From positions 1 to 41,455 of the forward strand of contig NZ_QGKS01000110.1 in assembly GCF_003172935.1 (NCBI RefSeq): a stretch of DNA of 41,455 nucleotides. Direction: 5' to 3'. The notes under the pieces are model-generated. The model was not told where the DNA came from. It searched no databases and saw only the letters and a program-made list of their open reading frames with translations. Position 1 is the first letter of the stretch, and each line of letters starts with the position of its first letter. The stretch is from Micromonospora sicca. Lineage in GTDB: Bacteria > Actinomycetota > Actinomycetes > Mycobacteriales > Micromonosporaceae. Both the position numbers and the translations under genes were made by a program. Positions 8,121-15,291 of this stretch are shown one piece after another.

Positions 8121-9002
8121 CTACCCTGTCCCACAAGCGGCGCGGGCGTGGGCCACGAACGCGCGCGCCGCCGGCGACAGGGGACCGGGCCGGTGCACCA
8201 GTCCGTACGCCTGCCGCAGCGGCGGGTCGACGGGGCGTACGACCGCGCCGAGCGAGGCGGCCGCGTGCGCGGTCTCCCGCACCACGAAGGCGGTGCCGGC
8301 GCCGCCGAGGACGAGCGGCACGAGCGCTTCCCGGTGCGCCACCTCGACCACGAGCCGGGTGCGGACGCCCTGCTCGCGCAGCGCCCGTTCGACGTGGTCG
8401 CGCTGCCAGCTGCCGCGCGGCACCCCGAGAACGTCGGCGCCGTGCAGCCGGGCCAGCGGCACGGCTGCACCCGGGCCGACGTCGGTGCCGGGTGGGAACG
8501 CCAGCCACAGCTCCTGGACGCCGAGCTCGACCACGTGTAGCCCCAGGTGCGGCAGGGGCAGGTGCGCCAGGCCCAGCTCACTGTGCCCGTGCCGAACGAG
8601 GATGTGCAGGCTGTCGTCGGTCTCCGGCTCGTCGACGCGTACGACGATGTCCGGTTTCGCGCGCCGGAACGAGCCGACCAGGGATGCCCCCGGGTAGGCC
8701 GCCAGGACGGGCACGGTGACCAGGTCGAGGGTGTGGCCGGATCGTTCGTGTGACCCTACCGCCTCCCGGGCGGCGGTGATGCCGCGCAGCATCTGCCGGG
8801 CCGGGCCGACGAAGGCCCGGCCCGCGTAGGAGAGCACCAGCCCGTGCGAGACCCGGTGGAACAACTCGGCGCCGAGTTCGCGTTCGAGCGCGCGCACCGA
8901 CTGCGACAGCGTCGGCTGGGCGACGTCGAGTGCCGCGGCCGCCCGGCTGAAGCCGCCGTGCTCGGCCACCGCGAGGAAATAGGAGACCTGCCGGACGTCC
9001 AA
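8121..9002 (-). CDS. LysR-family transcriptional regulator, second of a tandem pair
   Basis: About 293 residues with a canonical LysR helix-turn-helix (VSYFLAVAEHGGFSRAAAAL, AQPTLSQSVRALERELGAEL) and an effector-binding domain ending LVHRPGPLSPAARAFVAHAR. It is a divergent paralogue of the downstream LysR gene. The start is not obvious, since no ATG or GTG fits. TTG 9002 gives the family-typical beginning (M)DVRQVSYF and lies eight bases after the TetR stop. A CTG overlapping the TetR stop is an alternative. Either way translation is coupled to tetR, with no room for a separate promoter. The larger frame reaching 9659 is an overlap artefact through the TetR gene. Confidence 0.85.
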   Translation of the reverse strand: MDVRQVSYFLAVAEHGGFSRAAAALDVAQPTLSQSVRALERELGAELFHRVSHGLVLSYAGRAFVGPARQMLRGITAAREAVGSHERSGHTLDLVTVPVLAAYPGASLVGSFRRAKPDIVVRVDEPETDDSLHILVRHGHSELGLAHLPLPHLGLHVVELGVQELWLAFPPGTDVGPGAAVPLARLHGADVLGVPRGSWQRDHVERALREQGVRTRLVVEVAHREALVPLVLGGAGTAFVVRETAHAAASLGAVVRPVDPPLRQAYGLVHRPGPLSPAARAFVAHARAACGTG

Positions 9003-9010
9003 TGTGTCGC

Positions 9011-9607
9011 TCAGCGGGCGCCGACGATGCGCAGCGCCATCTCGGCGTACTGGGCGGCGACGTACTCGGGGCTCCAGTCGCCGTCGTCGCGGTACCACCG
9101 GCCCACGTCGATGCCGAGCGAGAGCAGCGCCGCGCCCGCCATCCGCGGGTCCGGGGTGTCGAAGACCCCGGCGGCGACGCCTGTCTCCACGAGCTGGCGG
9201 ATCGCCTGCTCGATGCGATGGCGCACGTCGCGGATCTCGGCGAGATGCTCGGGGCTGAGTGCGGCCAGCTCGTAGTTCACGACCCGGGTGGTGGTGTGGT
9301 CGCGGGCGTGGGTGACGACGAAGTCGTGGACCACCCGCCGTAGCGCGGTGGCCGGGTCGTCGGATGACGCGATCGCGTCCTGCACGACCCGCAGCACGTG
9401 GTCGTGCCCTGACCGTGAGATCAGATAGAGCAGTTCCTCCTTGGATTTGTGGTGCACGTAGAGCGCGGCCGGGCTCAGCCCTGCCGCCGCGGCTATGTCG
9501 CGTGTCGTCGTGCCGTGAAAGCCTCGCTCGGCGAACGCACTGACAGCCGCCTCGAGCAGCCGGGCGCGGGTCGCGTCGGCGCGGGAGTGCTCTGCGGTGT
9601 CGGTCAA
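9011..9607 (-). CDS. TetR/AcrR-family repressor of the divergent acyl-CoA operon
   Basis: This 198-residue regulator has a standard TetR DNA-binding domain (ARLLEAAVSAFAERGFHGTT, then TRDIAAAAGLSPAALYVHHK) and a C-terminal ligand domain with GAALLSLGIDVGRWYRDDGD. That end resembles regulators of fatty-acid and sterol catabolism such as KstR2, although I cannot assign orthology. TTG 9607 is the apparent start, with GGAAGGAAGG upstream. The gene is divergent from the SDR-led operon. The 158-bp space between them holds the palindrome at 9730-9745 of the kind bound by this subfamily. Induction by an acyl-CoA intermediate would be the expected mode. It heads a three-regulator operon with the two LysR genes. 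Confidence 0.87.
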   Translation of the reverse strand: MTDTAEHSRADATRARLLEAAVSAFAERGFHGTTTRDIAAAAGLSPAALYVHHKSKEELLYLISRSGHDHVLRVVQDAIASSDDPATALRRVVHDFVVTHARDHTTTRVVNYELAALSPEHLAEIRDVRHRIEQAIRQLVETGVAAGVFDTPDPRMAGAALLSLGIDVGRWYRDDGDWSPEYVAAQYAEMALRIVGAR

Positions 9608-9729
9608 CGTGCGTCCACCCTTCCTTCCTGAGCCTCGGCGGGCATTGATACCACAGCACCGGACATCAGCCGTCCGGGTCAGACCCGTTGACGGCGGCGG
9701 CCATGCTGTCGCACTTCGTCGAGCTTATC

Positions 9730-9745
9730 CTAAGCAAGCGCTTAG
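9730..9745. promoter_or_regulatory. TetR-type operator candidate in the divergent intergenic region
   Basis: CTAAGC-AAGC-GCTTAG is a perfect inverted repeat with six-base arms. It lies 20 bp before the first gene of the catabolic operon and 122 bp from the divergent tetR start. AAGC/GCTT palindromes are typical of TetR repressors of acyl-CoA metabolism. Binding by the adjacent TetR is inference. Confidence 0.65.
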
Positions 9746-9765
9746 TAACCCGGGAGGGAATGGCC

Positions 9766-10572
9766 GTGTCCCGAAGCCCTGTCGAACACCCGTCTGGCAT
9801 GACCGGTGCGCGCACCACCAGCAGGCCGAGGTTCGCCGGACGGACCGCGATCGTGACCGGCGCCAGCCGGGGGATCGGCCTGGCCATTGCCGAGCGGCTG
9901 GTCGCCGACGGCGCCAACGTCGTCCTCACCGCCCGCAAGCAGGACGCGCTGGACCAGGCCGTCGCCCAGTTGGGCCCCGAGCACGCGCTCGGCGTCGCCG
10001 GTCACGCCGACGACGCCGACCACCAGGCCGAGGTCGTGGCGCGGGCGGTCGACACCTTCGGCAGCGCCGATCTGCTGGTCAACAACACCGGCATCAACCC
10101 GACGTACGGCCCGATGGTCGAGCTGGACCTGGCCGCGGCCCGCAAGATCTTCGAGGTGAACTGCCTGGCCGCGCTGTCGTGGGTGCAGCACGTACATCGG
10201 ATCTGGATGAAGGAGCACGGCGGCGCGGTTGTCAACGTGTCGTCGGTGGCCGGCGTCCGGCCCGCGCCCGGCATCGGCTTCTACGGCGCCAGCAAGGCGA
10301 TGCTCACCCAGATCACCCAGCAGCTCGCCGTCGAGCTCGGCCCCGACATCCGGGTGAACGCCGTCGCCCCGGCCGTGGTGAAGACGAAGTTCGCCACCGC
10401 CCTCTACGAGGGTCGCGAGGACCAGGTCGCCGCCGCGTACCCGCTCAAGCGGCTCGGTGTAGCCGAGGACGTCGGCGGCGTCGTGGCGTTCCTGCTCTCC
10501 GAGGACGCCGCCTGGATCACCGGTCAGCTGCTGCTCGTCGACGGCGGTCTCACCCTCACCGGAGGTGTCTGA
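9766..10572 (+). CDS. Short-chain dehydrogenase/reductase, first gene of the operon
   Basis: A classical SDR of about 268 residues. The NAD(P)-binding glycine motif GASRGIG lies near residues 31-37. The structural motif is present as NNTGINP (the usual NNAG has Thr in place of Ala). The active site is serine in NVSSVAG with Tyr173 and Lys177 in FYGASKA. The C-terminal strand is GQLLLVDGGLT. It would oxidise a hydroxy-acyl-CoA or reduce an oxo-acyl-CoA. GGGAGG at 9752-9757 is only two bases from ATG 9760 but well spaced from GTG 9766, so I prefer GTG. The open frame to 9688 is upstream leader containing the operator. The stop overlaps the next start by one base. Confidence 0.88.
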   Translation: MSRSPVEHPSGMTGARTTSRPRFAGRTAIVTGASRGIGLAIAERLVADGANVVLTARKQDALDQAVAQLGPEHALGVAGHADDADHQAEVVARAVDTFGSADLLVNNTGINPTYGPMVELDLAAARKIFEVNCLAALSWVQHVHRIWMKEHGGAVVNVSSVAGVRPAPGIGFYGASKAMLTQITQQLAVELGPDIRVNAVAPAVVKTKFATALYEGREDQVAAAYPLKRLGVAEDVGGVVAFLLSEDAAWITGQLLLVDGGLTLTGGV

Positions 10573-11354
10573 TGCCGGTACGGGACAAGGGCGTCGTCGT
10601 CACCGGCGCCGGCCACGGCATCGGCCGCGCGCTGGCCACGCGACTCGCCGCCGGGGGAGCGCGGGTCGTCGTCAACGACCTCGACGCCGAGGCGGCCATC
10701 CGGGTGGCCGAGGAGATCGGCGGCTACGCCGCTCCCGGCGACGCCGCCGGTGAGCAGGGTGTCGCCGCGCTGGTCGAGGCGGCCCGAGGTCACCTGGGCG
10801 GCATCGACGTCTGGTTCGGCAACGCCGGAATCGAGCGTGGCCACGGGCTGCGGGCCACCGAGGAGGAGTGGGCCGCCACCCACGAGGTGAACGTCATGGC
10901 GCACGTGCGGGCCGCGCGACTGCTGATGCCCGGGTGGGTCGAGCGCGGGACGGGTCGATTCGTCGTGACCGCGTCCGCGGCCGGGCTGCTCACGATGATC
11001 GGGAGTGCGGCGTACTCGGTCAGCAAGCACGCCTGCGTCGCGTTCGCCGAGTGGCTGTCGCTGACCTACCGGCACCACGGAGTCGTCGTGCAGGCGATCT
11101 GCCCGCAGGGCGTACAGACCCGGATGCTCGACAACGCCGGGCCGCTGCAGGAGTTGCTCAGCCACGACGCGGCGATCACCCCCGAGGACGTCGCCGAGGC
11201 GACGTGGCAGGGCCTCCACGGCGACCGGTTCCTGATCCTGCCGCATGCCCGGGTGGCCGAGTACTACGCACACCGCGCCACCGACACCGACCGCTGGTTG
11301 AACGGCATGAACAAGCTCCAGCGACGACTCGAGGACCAGGGGGCGCTCCGATGA
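10572..11354 (+). CDS. Short-chain dehydrogenase/reductase with a C-terminal extension
   Basis: A 260-residue SDR. The cofactor loop is GAGHGIG, the NAG motif is GNAGIERG, and the catalytic pair is Tyr148 and Lys152 in AAYSVSKHA. The C-terminus does not end in the usual VDGG strand. It continues into a family-like extension with RFLILPHARVAEYYAHRATD and a basic end (MNKLQRRLEDQGALR), typical of SDRs grouped with sterol or fatty-acyl catabolism. GGAGG at 10561 overlaps the end of the previous gene and supports ATG 10572. The ATGA overlap with the following quinone-oxidoreductase gene indicates translational coupling. Its substrate is probably a second oxo/hydroxy position or a different chain length from that of the first SDR. 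Confidence 0.87.
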   Translation: MPVRDKGVVVTGAGHGIGRALATRLAAGGARVVVNDLDAEAAIRVAEEIGGYAAPGDAAGEQGVAALVEAARGHLGGIDVWFGNAGIERGHGLRATEEEWAATHEVNVMAHVRAARLLMPGWVERGTGRFVVTASAAGLLTMIGSAAYSVSKHACVAFAEWLSLTYRHHGVVVQAICPQGVQTRMLDNAGPLQELLSHDAAITPEDVAEATWQGLHGDRFLILPHARVAEYYAHRATDTDRWLNGMNKLQRRLEDQGALR

Positions 11355-12334
11355 GGGCATGGCGGGTGGCCGAGCTCGGCGAGCCCCGCGACGTGCTGCG
11401 GCTCGTCGACGTGACCGACCCGCAGCCGGGTCCCGGGCAGCTCGTGGTGAAGGTGCTGGCCTGTCCGGCCAACTTCCCCGACGTCCTGATGTGCCGCGGC
11501 GAATACCAGGTCAAGCCGGAGCTGCCGTTCACCCCGGGCGTCGAGCTGTGCGGCCGGGTCGTCGCGCTCGGTGCGGGTGTCGACGGGTTCGCCGTCGGCG
11601 ACCGCGTGCTCGGCGGCGCGGTGCTGCCGTTCGGCGGCTTCGGTCAGCTCGCGCTGATGGATGCGGCGACCACGTTCCCCGCGCCCGCGGCACTCGACGA
11701 CGCCGAGGCGGCCTCGCTCTACATCGGCTACCAGACCGGCTGGTTCGGCCTGCACCGTCGGGCCGGGCTGCGCGCGGGCGAGACGCTGCTGGTGCACGCG
11801 GCGGCCGGCGGCGTCGGCAGCGCCGCCGTCCAGCTGGGCAAGGCAGCCGGCGCCCGGGTGATCGGCGTCGTGGGGGGTCCGGAGAAGGCGGCGGTGGCCC
11901 GCGCACTGGGCGCCGACGTGGTCGTGGACCGTCGCCAAGAGGACTTCGTCGAGGTGGTCAAGGCCGAGACCGGCGGCCGGGGCGCCGACGTCGTCTACGA
12001 CCCGGTCGGCGGCGAGACCTACCAGCGTTCCACCAAGTGCGTCGCCTTCGAGGGCCGGATCCTCGTGGTCGGCTTCGCCGGCGGCCGGATCCAGTCCGCC
12101 GCGCTCAACCACGCCCTGGTGAAGAACTACTCCATCGTCGGCCTGCACTGGGGCCTGTACCACCGCCACGACCCGGCAGCCGTCGCCGAATGCCACCGTG
12201 CCCTCACCGCGTTGGCCGGCCAGGGCGCCGTACGACCCCTGGTCAGCCAACGCCTCGCGCTCGGCGAGGTGGCCGACGGCGTGCAGGAGCTTGCCGACGG
12301 CGTCACCGTCGGCCGGGTGGTGTACGTCTCGTGA
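11351..12334 (+). CDS. NADPH:quinone oxidoreductase-like MDR enzyme
   Basis: The 327-residue product belongs to the zinc-independent medium-chain dehydrogenase/reductase group (QOR type). The N-terminal GroES-like domain has NFPDVLMCRGEYQVKPELPF and FTPGVELCGRV. The Rossmann domain has VHAAAGGVGSAAVQLGKAAG near residue 150 and GADVVYDPVGG. No catalytic or structural zinc cysteine cluster is visible. Such enzymes reduce enones, quinones or enoyl-thioesters with NADPH; in this operon an enoyl-CoA or 2-alkenal reductase role fits. It overlaps the previous gene at ATGA (11351-11354) and the next at GTGA (12331-12334). Confidence 0.88.
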   Translation: MRAWRVAELGEPRDVLRLVDVTDPQPGPGQLVVKVLACPANFPDVLMCRGEYQVKPELPFTPGVELCGRVVALGAGVDGFAVGDRVLGGAVLPFGGFGQLALMDAATTFPAPAALDDAEAASLYIGYQTGWFGLHRRAGLRAGETLLVHAAAGGVGSAAVQLGKAAGARVIGVVGGPEKAAVARALGADVVVDRRQEDFVEVVKAETGGRGADVVYDPVGGETYQRSTKCVAFEGRILVVGFAGGRIQSAALNHALVKNYSIVGLHWGLYHRHDPAAVAECHRALTALAGQGAVRPLVSQRLALGEVADGVQELADGVTVGRVVYVS

Positions 12335-13044
12335 GCACCGCCGACCAGGTGCAAGCCGTGATCTTCGACTACGGCGGCGTGCTCACGGGACCGGTCCGGG
12401 ACTCGATCGCCGCGTGGCTGCACGCCGATGGCATCGACCCGGCCTCGTTCTCGCGCACGCTCAAGGCCTGGCTGTCCCGCGACGCCCCGGACGGCACCCC
12501 CATCCACCGCCTGGAGACCGGGGCGCTGAGCGTCGAGGAGTTCGACGCTCTGCTCGCCGCCGAGCTCACCACCCTCGACGGGCGTGCGGTCGATCCTGTC
12601 GGCGTCCTGGTCCGGCTGTTCGCCGGGATGCGCCCCGATCCGGCGATGTTCGCCCTCGCCCACGAGCTGCGGGACGTCGGCGTGCGCGTCGGACTGCTGT
12701 CCAACAGTTGGGGCAACACGTACCCGCGCGAGCGGATCGAGGCGCTCTTCGATCCCGTCGTCATTTCCGGTGAGGTCGGTCTGCGCAAGCCGCTCGCCGC
12801 GATCTACGCGCTCACCCTGGACCGGCTCGGCCTGCCGGCCGACCGGGTGCTCTTCGTCGACGACGCCGAGCCGAACGTGCTCGGCGCCCGCGCGGTCGGC
12901 ATGCGGGCGCTGCAGCACACCGACGCCGACACCACCCGGGCCGCGCTCGCCGAGTTGATCCCCGGCCTGTCCCGCCGGCCGCCCACGGCCGCACCCCGTT
13001 CTGAACTGCCACATTCCGTACCCGTCGAGGAGTTGACCCCATGA
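12331..13044 (+). CDS. HAD-superfamily hydrolase, ACAD10 N-domain-like
   Basis: A 237-residue HAD protein. Motif I is VIFDYGGVLT, with the nucleophile Asp13 but glycine instead of the second aspartate usual in phosphatases. Motif II is GLLSNSWG, the motif III lysine is in GLRKPLAAIY, and motif IV is LFVDDAEPNVLGA. The DxGGVL form resembles the HAD domains of epoxide hydrolase and ACAD10-type proteins. The enzyme lies in one operon with an APH-like kinase and an acyl-CoA dehydrogenase, the other two ACAD10 domains. It could dephosphorylate a metabolite or act in proofreading. The missing Asp makes ordinary phosphatase chemistry uncertain. GTG start and stop both overlap the neighbours. Confidence 0.85.
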   Translation: MSTADQVQAVIFDYGGVLTGPVRDSIAAWLHADGIDPASFSRTLKAWLSRDAPDGTPIHRLETGALSVEEFDALLAAELTTLDGRAVDPVGVLVRLFAGMRPDPAMFALAHELRDVGVRVGLLSNSWGNTYPRERIEALFDPVVISGEVGLRKPLAAIYALTLDRLGLPADRVLFVDDAEPNVLGARAVGMRALQHTDADTTRAALAELIPGLSRRPPTAAPRSELPHSVPVEELTP

Positions 13045-13796
13045 CCATCACCCGTACCGCCGTCGTCACCGGCGCGGCCCGCGGCATCGGCGCCGGCGTC
13101 GCGAAGCGGCTCGCCCGCGACGGCTTCGCCGTCGCCGTGGTCGACCTGGCTGAAGCGGCGGGCAAGCCGGTCGTCGAGGAGATCGAGGCCGGCGGTGGCC
13201 GGGCCCTGGCCGTCGGCGCCGACGTGGCCGACGAACAGGCGGTGCAGGCGGCCGTGGACCGGATCGCCGGGGAGCTGGGCGAACCCACCGTGCTGGTCAA
13301 CAACGCCGGCATCATCCGGGACAACCTGCTGTTCAAGATGAGCGCCGACGACTGGGACGCGGTCGTGAACGTGCACCTGCGTGGCTCGTTCCTCATGGCC
13401 CGCGCCGTGCAGGGCTACATGACCAAAGCCGGTTGGGGTCGGATCGTCAACCTGTCCAGCACCTCGGCGCTGGGCAACCGCGGTCAGGCCAACTACGCGG
13501 CCGCCAAGGCCGGTCTGCAGGGCTTCACCAAGACGCTCGCCCTGGAACTCGGGAAATTCGGTGTCACGGCCAACGCGATCGCCCCGGGCTTCATCGAAAC
13601 CGAGATGACCGCCGCCACCGCGGCGCGGATCGGCATGCCGTTCGAGGACTTCACCAAGGCCGCCGCGGCGCAGATCCCGGTCGCGCGCACCGGCAAGCCG
13701 GAGGACATCGCGCATGCCGTGTCGTTCTTCGTCAGCGAGGGCGCCGGTTTCGTGTCCGGCCAGGTGCTGTACGTCGCCGGCGGGCCGAAGGCCTGA
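13041..13796 (+). CDS. FabG-like 3-oxoacyl/3-hydroxyacyl-CoA dehydrogenase (SDR)
   Basis: The most canonical FabG-type SDR of the operon, 251 residues. It shows GAARGIGAGVAKRLARDGF, NNAGIIRDNLLFKMSADDWD, serine in NLSSTSALGNRGQ, Tyr152 and Lys156 in ANYAAAKAGLQGF, the PG motif in NAIAPGFIETEM, and the C-terminal GQVLYVAGG. NNAGI-RDNL is characteristic of 3-oxoacyl-ACP or acetoacetyl-CoA reductases. Beside a MaoC hydratase it should handle the 3-hydroxyacyl-CoA formed by hydration, in either direction. ATG 13041 overlaps the HAD stop (ATGA). Seventeen bases separate it from the MaoC gene. Confidence 0.9.
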   Translation: MTITRTAVVTGAARGIGAGVAKRLARDGFAVAVVDLAEAAGKPVVEEIEAGGGRALAVGADVADEQAVQAAVDRIAGELGEPTVLVNNAGIIRDNLLFKMSADDWDAVVNVHLRGSFLMARAVQGYMTKAGWGRIVNLSSTSALGNRGQANYAAAKAGLQGFTKTLALELGKFGVTANAIAPGFIETEMTAATAARIGMPFEDFTKAAAAQIPVARTGKPEDIAHAVSFFVSEGAGFVSGQVLYVAGGPKA

Positions 13797-13813
13797 GCGG
13801 GAAAGGGGAAATG

Positions 13814-14266
13814 ATGAAGGTCTTCCAGGGCATCGAGGAACTGCGGCAGGCTGTCGGCACCCACCTCGGCTTCTCCGACTGGCACACCGTCACCCAGCGG
13901 CAGATCGACACCTTCGCCGAGGCGACGGGCGACCACCAGTGGATCCACGTCGACCCGGCCAAGGCGGCGCACGGCCCGTTCGGCAGCACCATCGCGCACG
14001 GCTACCTGACGCTGTCGCTGGTGCCGATGCTGGTCTGGCAGGTGTACAAGGTCGAGGGGCTGACCATGGGCGTGAACTACGGCGCCAACAAGCTCCGCTT
14101 CCCCTCCCCGGTCCCCGTCGACTCCCAGGTGCGTGCTGGCGTGGAGCTGCTGTCGCTGGTGCCCGGCGGCGGTGGCTACCAGCTGACGGCGAAGGTGACC
14201 GTCGAGCTGGCGGGTGCGGAGAAGCCGGCCTGCGTGGTCGAGACCGTCAGCATCCTCGTGCCATGA
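13814..14266 (+). CDS. MaoC-like enoyl-CoA hydratase 2 (HtdZ/Rv0130-like)
   Basis: This 150-residue single hot-dog-fold protein has the hydratase-2 signature FAEATGDHQWIHVDPAKA, with Asp40 and His45 as the catalytic pair, and TIAHGYLTLSLVPML. Length and sequence pattern match the Rv0130 (HtdZ) type of R-specific enoyl-CoA hydratases. It would add water to a trans-2-enoyl-CoA, supplying the substrate for the FabG-like enzyme just upstream. Two adjacent ATG codons (13811, 13814) are possible; AAAGGGG fits the second better. The stop overlaps the kinase start (ATGA at 14263), so the MaoC and kinase genes are coupled. Confidence 0.88.
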   Translation: MKVFQGIEELRQAVGTHLGFSDWHTVTQRQIDTFAEATGDHQWIHVDPAKAAHGPFGSTIAHGYLTLSLVPMLVWQVYKVEGLTMGVNYGANKLRFPSPVPVDSQVRAGVELLSLVPGGGGYQLTAKVTVELAGAEKPACVVETVSILVP

Positions 14267-15291
14267 TCGCCTCCGCACCGCAGGACCCGCCCGGCCTCGA
14301 CCTGGCCCGGCTCTCCGACTGGTTCGCCGCCTCGGTGCCCGGGGCGGCCGGGGATCTGACCGCCCGGCTGATCGCCGGCGGGAAGTCCAACCTCACCTAC
14401 GAGGTCGGTGACGGGCGGAAGACCTGGATCGTCCGCCGGCCGCCGCTGGGGCATGTGCTGTCCACCGCGCACGACATGGCCCGCGAGTACCGGGTCATGT
14501 CGGCGCTGCAGGCCACCGACGTGCCGGTGCCGACCACCTACGCGCTCTGCACCGACGTCGACGTGCTGGGCGCACCGTTCTACGTGATGCAGCGGGTGGC
14601 CGGTACGGCGTACCGGCACGCGGCCGAACTCGAGCGGCTCGGCCCGGAACGCACCCGGGTCATCTCGACCAGGCTGGTCGACACCCTGGCCGCCCTGCAC
14701 GCGGTCGACCCGGCGGCCGTGGGGCTGGCCGACTTCGGCCGACCCGAGGGCTTCCTGGCTCGGCAGGTGAGCCGGTGGAAGAAGCAGCTCGACGCGTCGT
14801 ACTGCCGGGACCTGCCGGCCGCCGACGAGCTGCACGCCCGACTGGCGTCCGGCGTGCCCACCGGGTCGGCACCGGGCATCGTGCACGGCGACTACCGCCT
14901 CGACAACGTCCTCACCGACGACCGCGACCGCCTCGCCGCTGTCATCGACTGGGAGATGGCCACGCTCGGCGACCCGTTGACCGACCTGGCGCTGCTGGTG
15001 CTCTACCAGCGTCTCGGCCGGCTCGTCGGAACGGCGGTGGCCGACGCCGCGTCCGCGCCCGGCTTCCTGACCGAGGACGAGATCCTCGAGCGGTACGCCG
15101 CCCGCAGCACCCGCGCCCTCCCGGGTTTCGGCTTCTACCTCGGCCTGGCGGCCTTCAAGCTGGCCGCGATCCTCGAAGGCATCCACTACCGCCACCTGCG
15201 CGGCCAGACCGTCGGCTCCGGCTTCGAACGCCTCGGCGAGGTCACCGAGCTGCTGCTCGACGCGGGCCTGACCTACCTCAAGGAGCAATGA
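14263..15291 (+). CDS. APH-like acyl-CoA kinase (ACAD10/ACAD11 N-domain, LvaA-like)
   Basis: A 342-residue protein of the aminoglycoside-phosphotransferase fold. It has a nucleotide loop GGKSNLTYEV at 39-48, VRRPPLG with the presumed ATP-binding residues, the catalytic loop HGDYRLDN (Asp210), and the metal-binding IDWEMATLGDP (Asp229). In ACAD10/ACAD11 and in the bacterial levulinate enzyme LvaA, this subgroup phosphorylates a 4-hydroxyacyl-CoA rather than an antibiotic. The gene overlaps the downstream acyl-CoA dehydrogenase, the same order as in the fused animal proteins. This supports a metabolic kinase and argues against drug resistance. Mycobacterial homologues have been annotated as FadE36. 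Confidence 0.87.
   Translation: MIASAPQDPPGLDLARLSDWFAASVPGAAGDLTARLIAGGKSNLTYEVGDGRKTWIVRRPPLGHVLSTAHDMAREYRVMSALQATDVPVPTTYALCTDVDVLGAPFYVMQRVAGTAYRHAAELERLGPERTRVISTRLVDTLAALHAVDPAAVGLADFGRPEGFLARQVSRWKKQLDASYCRDLPAADELHARLASGVPTGSAPGIVHGDYRLDNVLTDDRDRLAAVIDWEMATLGDPLTDLALLVLYQRLGRLVGTAVADAASAPGFLTEDEILERYAARSTRALPGFGFYLGLAAFKLAAILEGIHYRHLRGQTVGSGFERLGEVTELLLDAGLTYLKEQ

Noticed and set aside
14263..15291. APH-fold gene as an aminoglycoside-resistance kinase
   Set aside because: Its motifs and its overlap with an ACAD10-like dehydrogenase place it with the acyl-CoA kinase subgroup.
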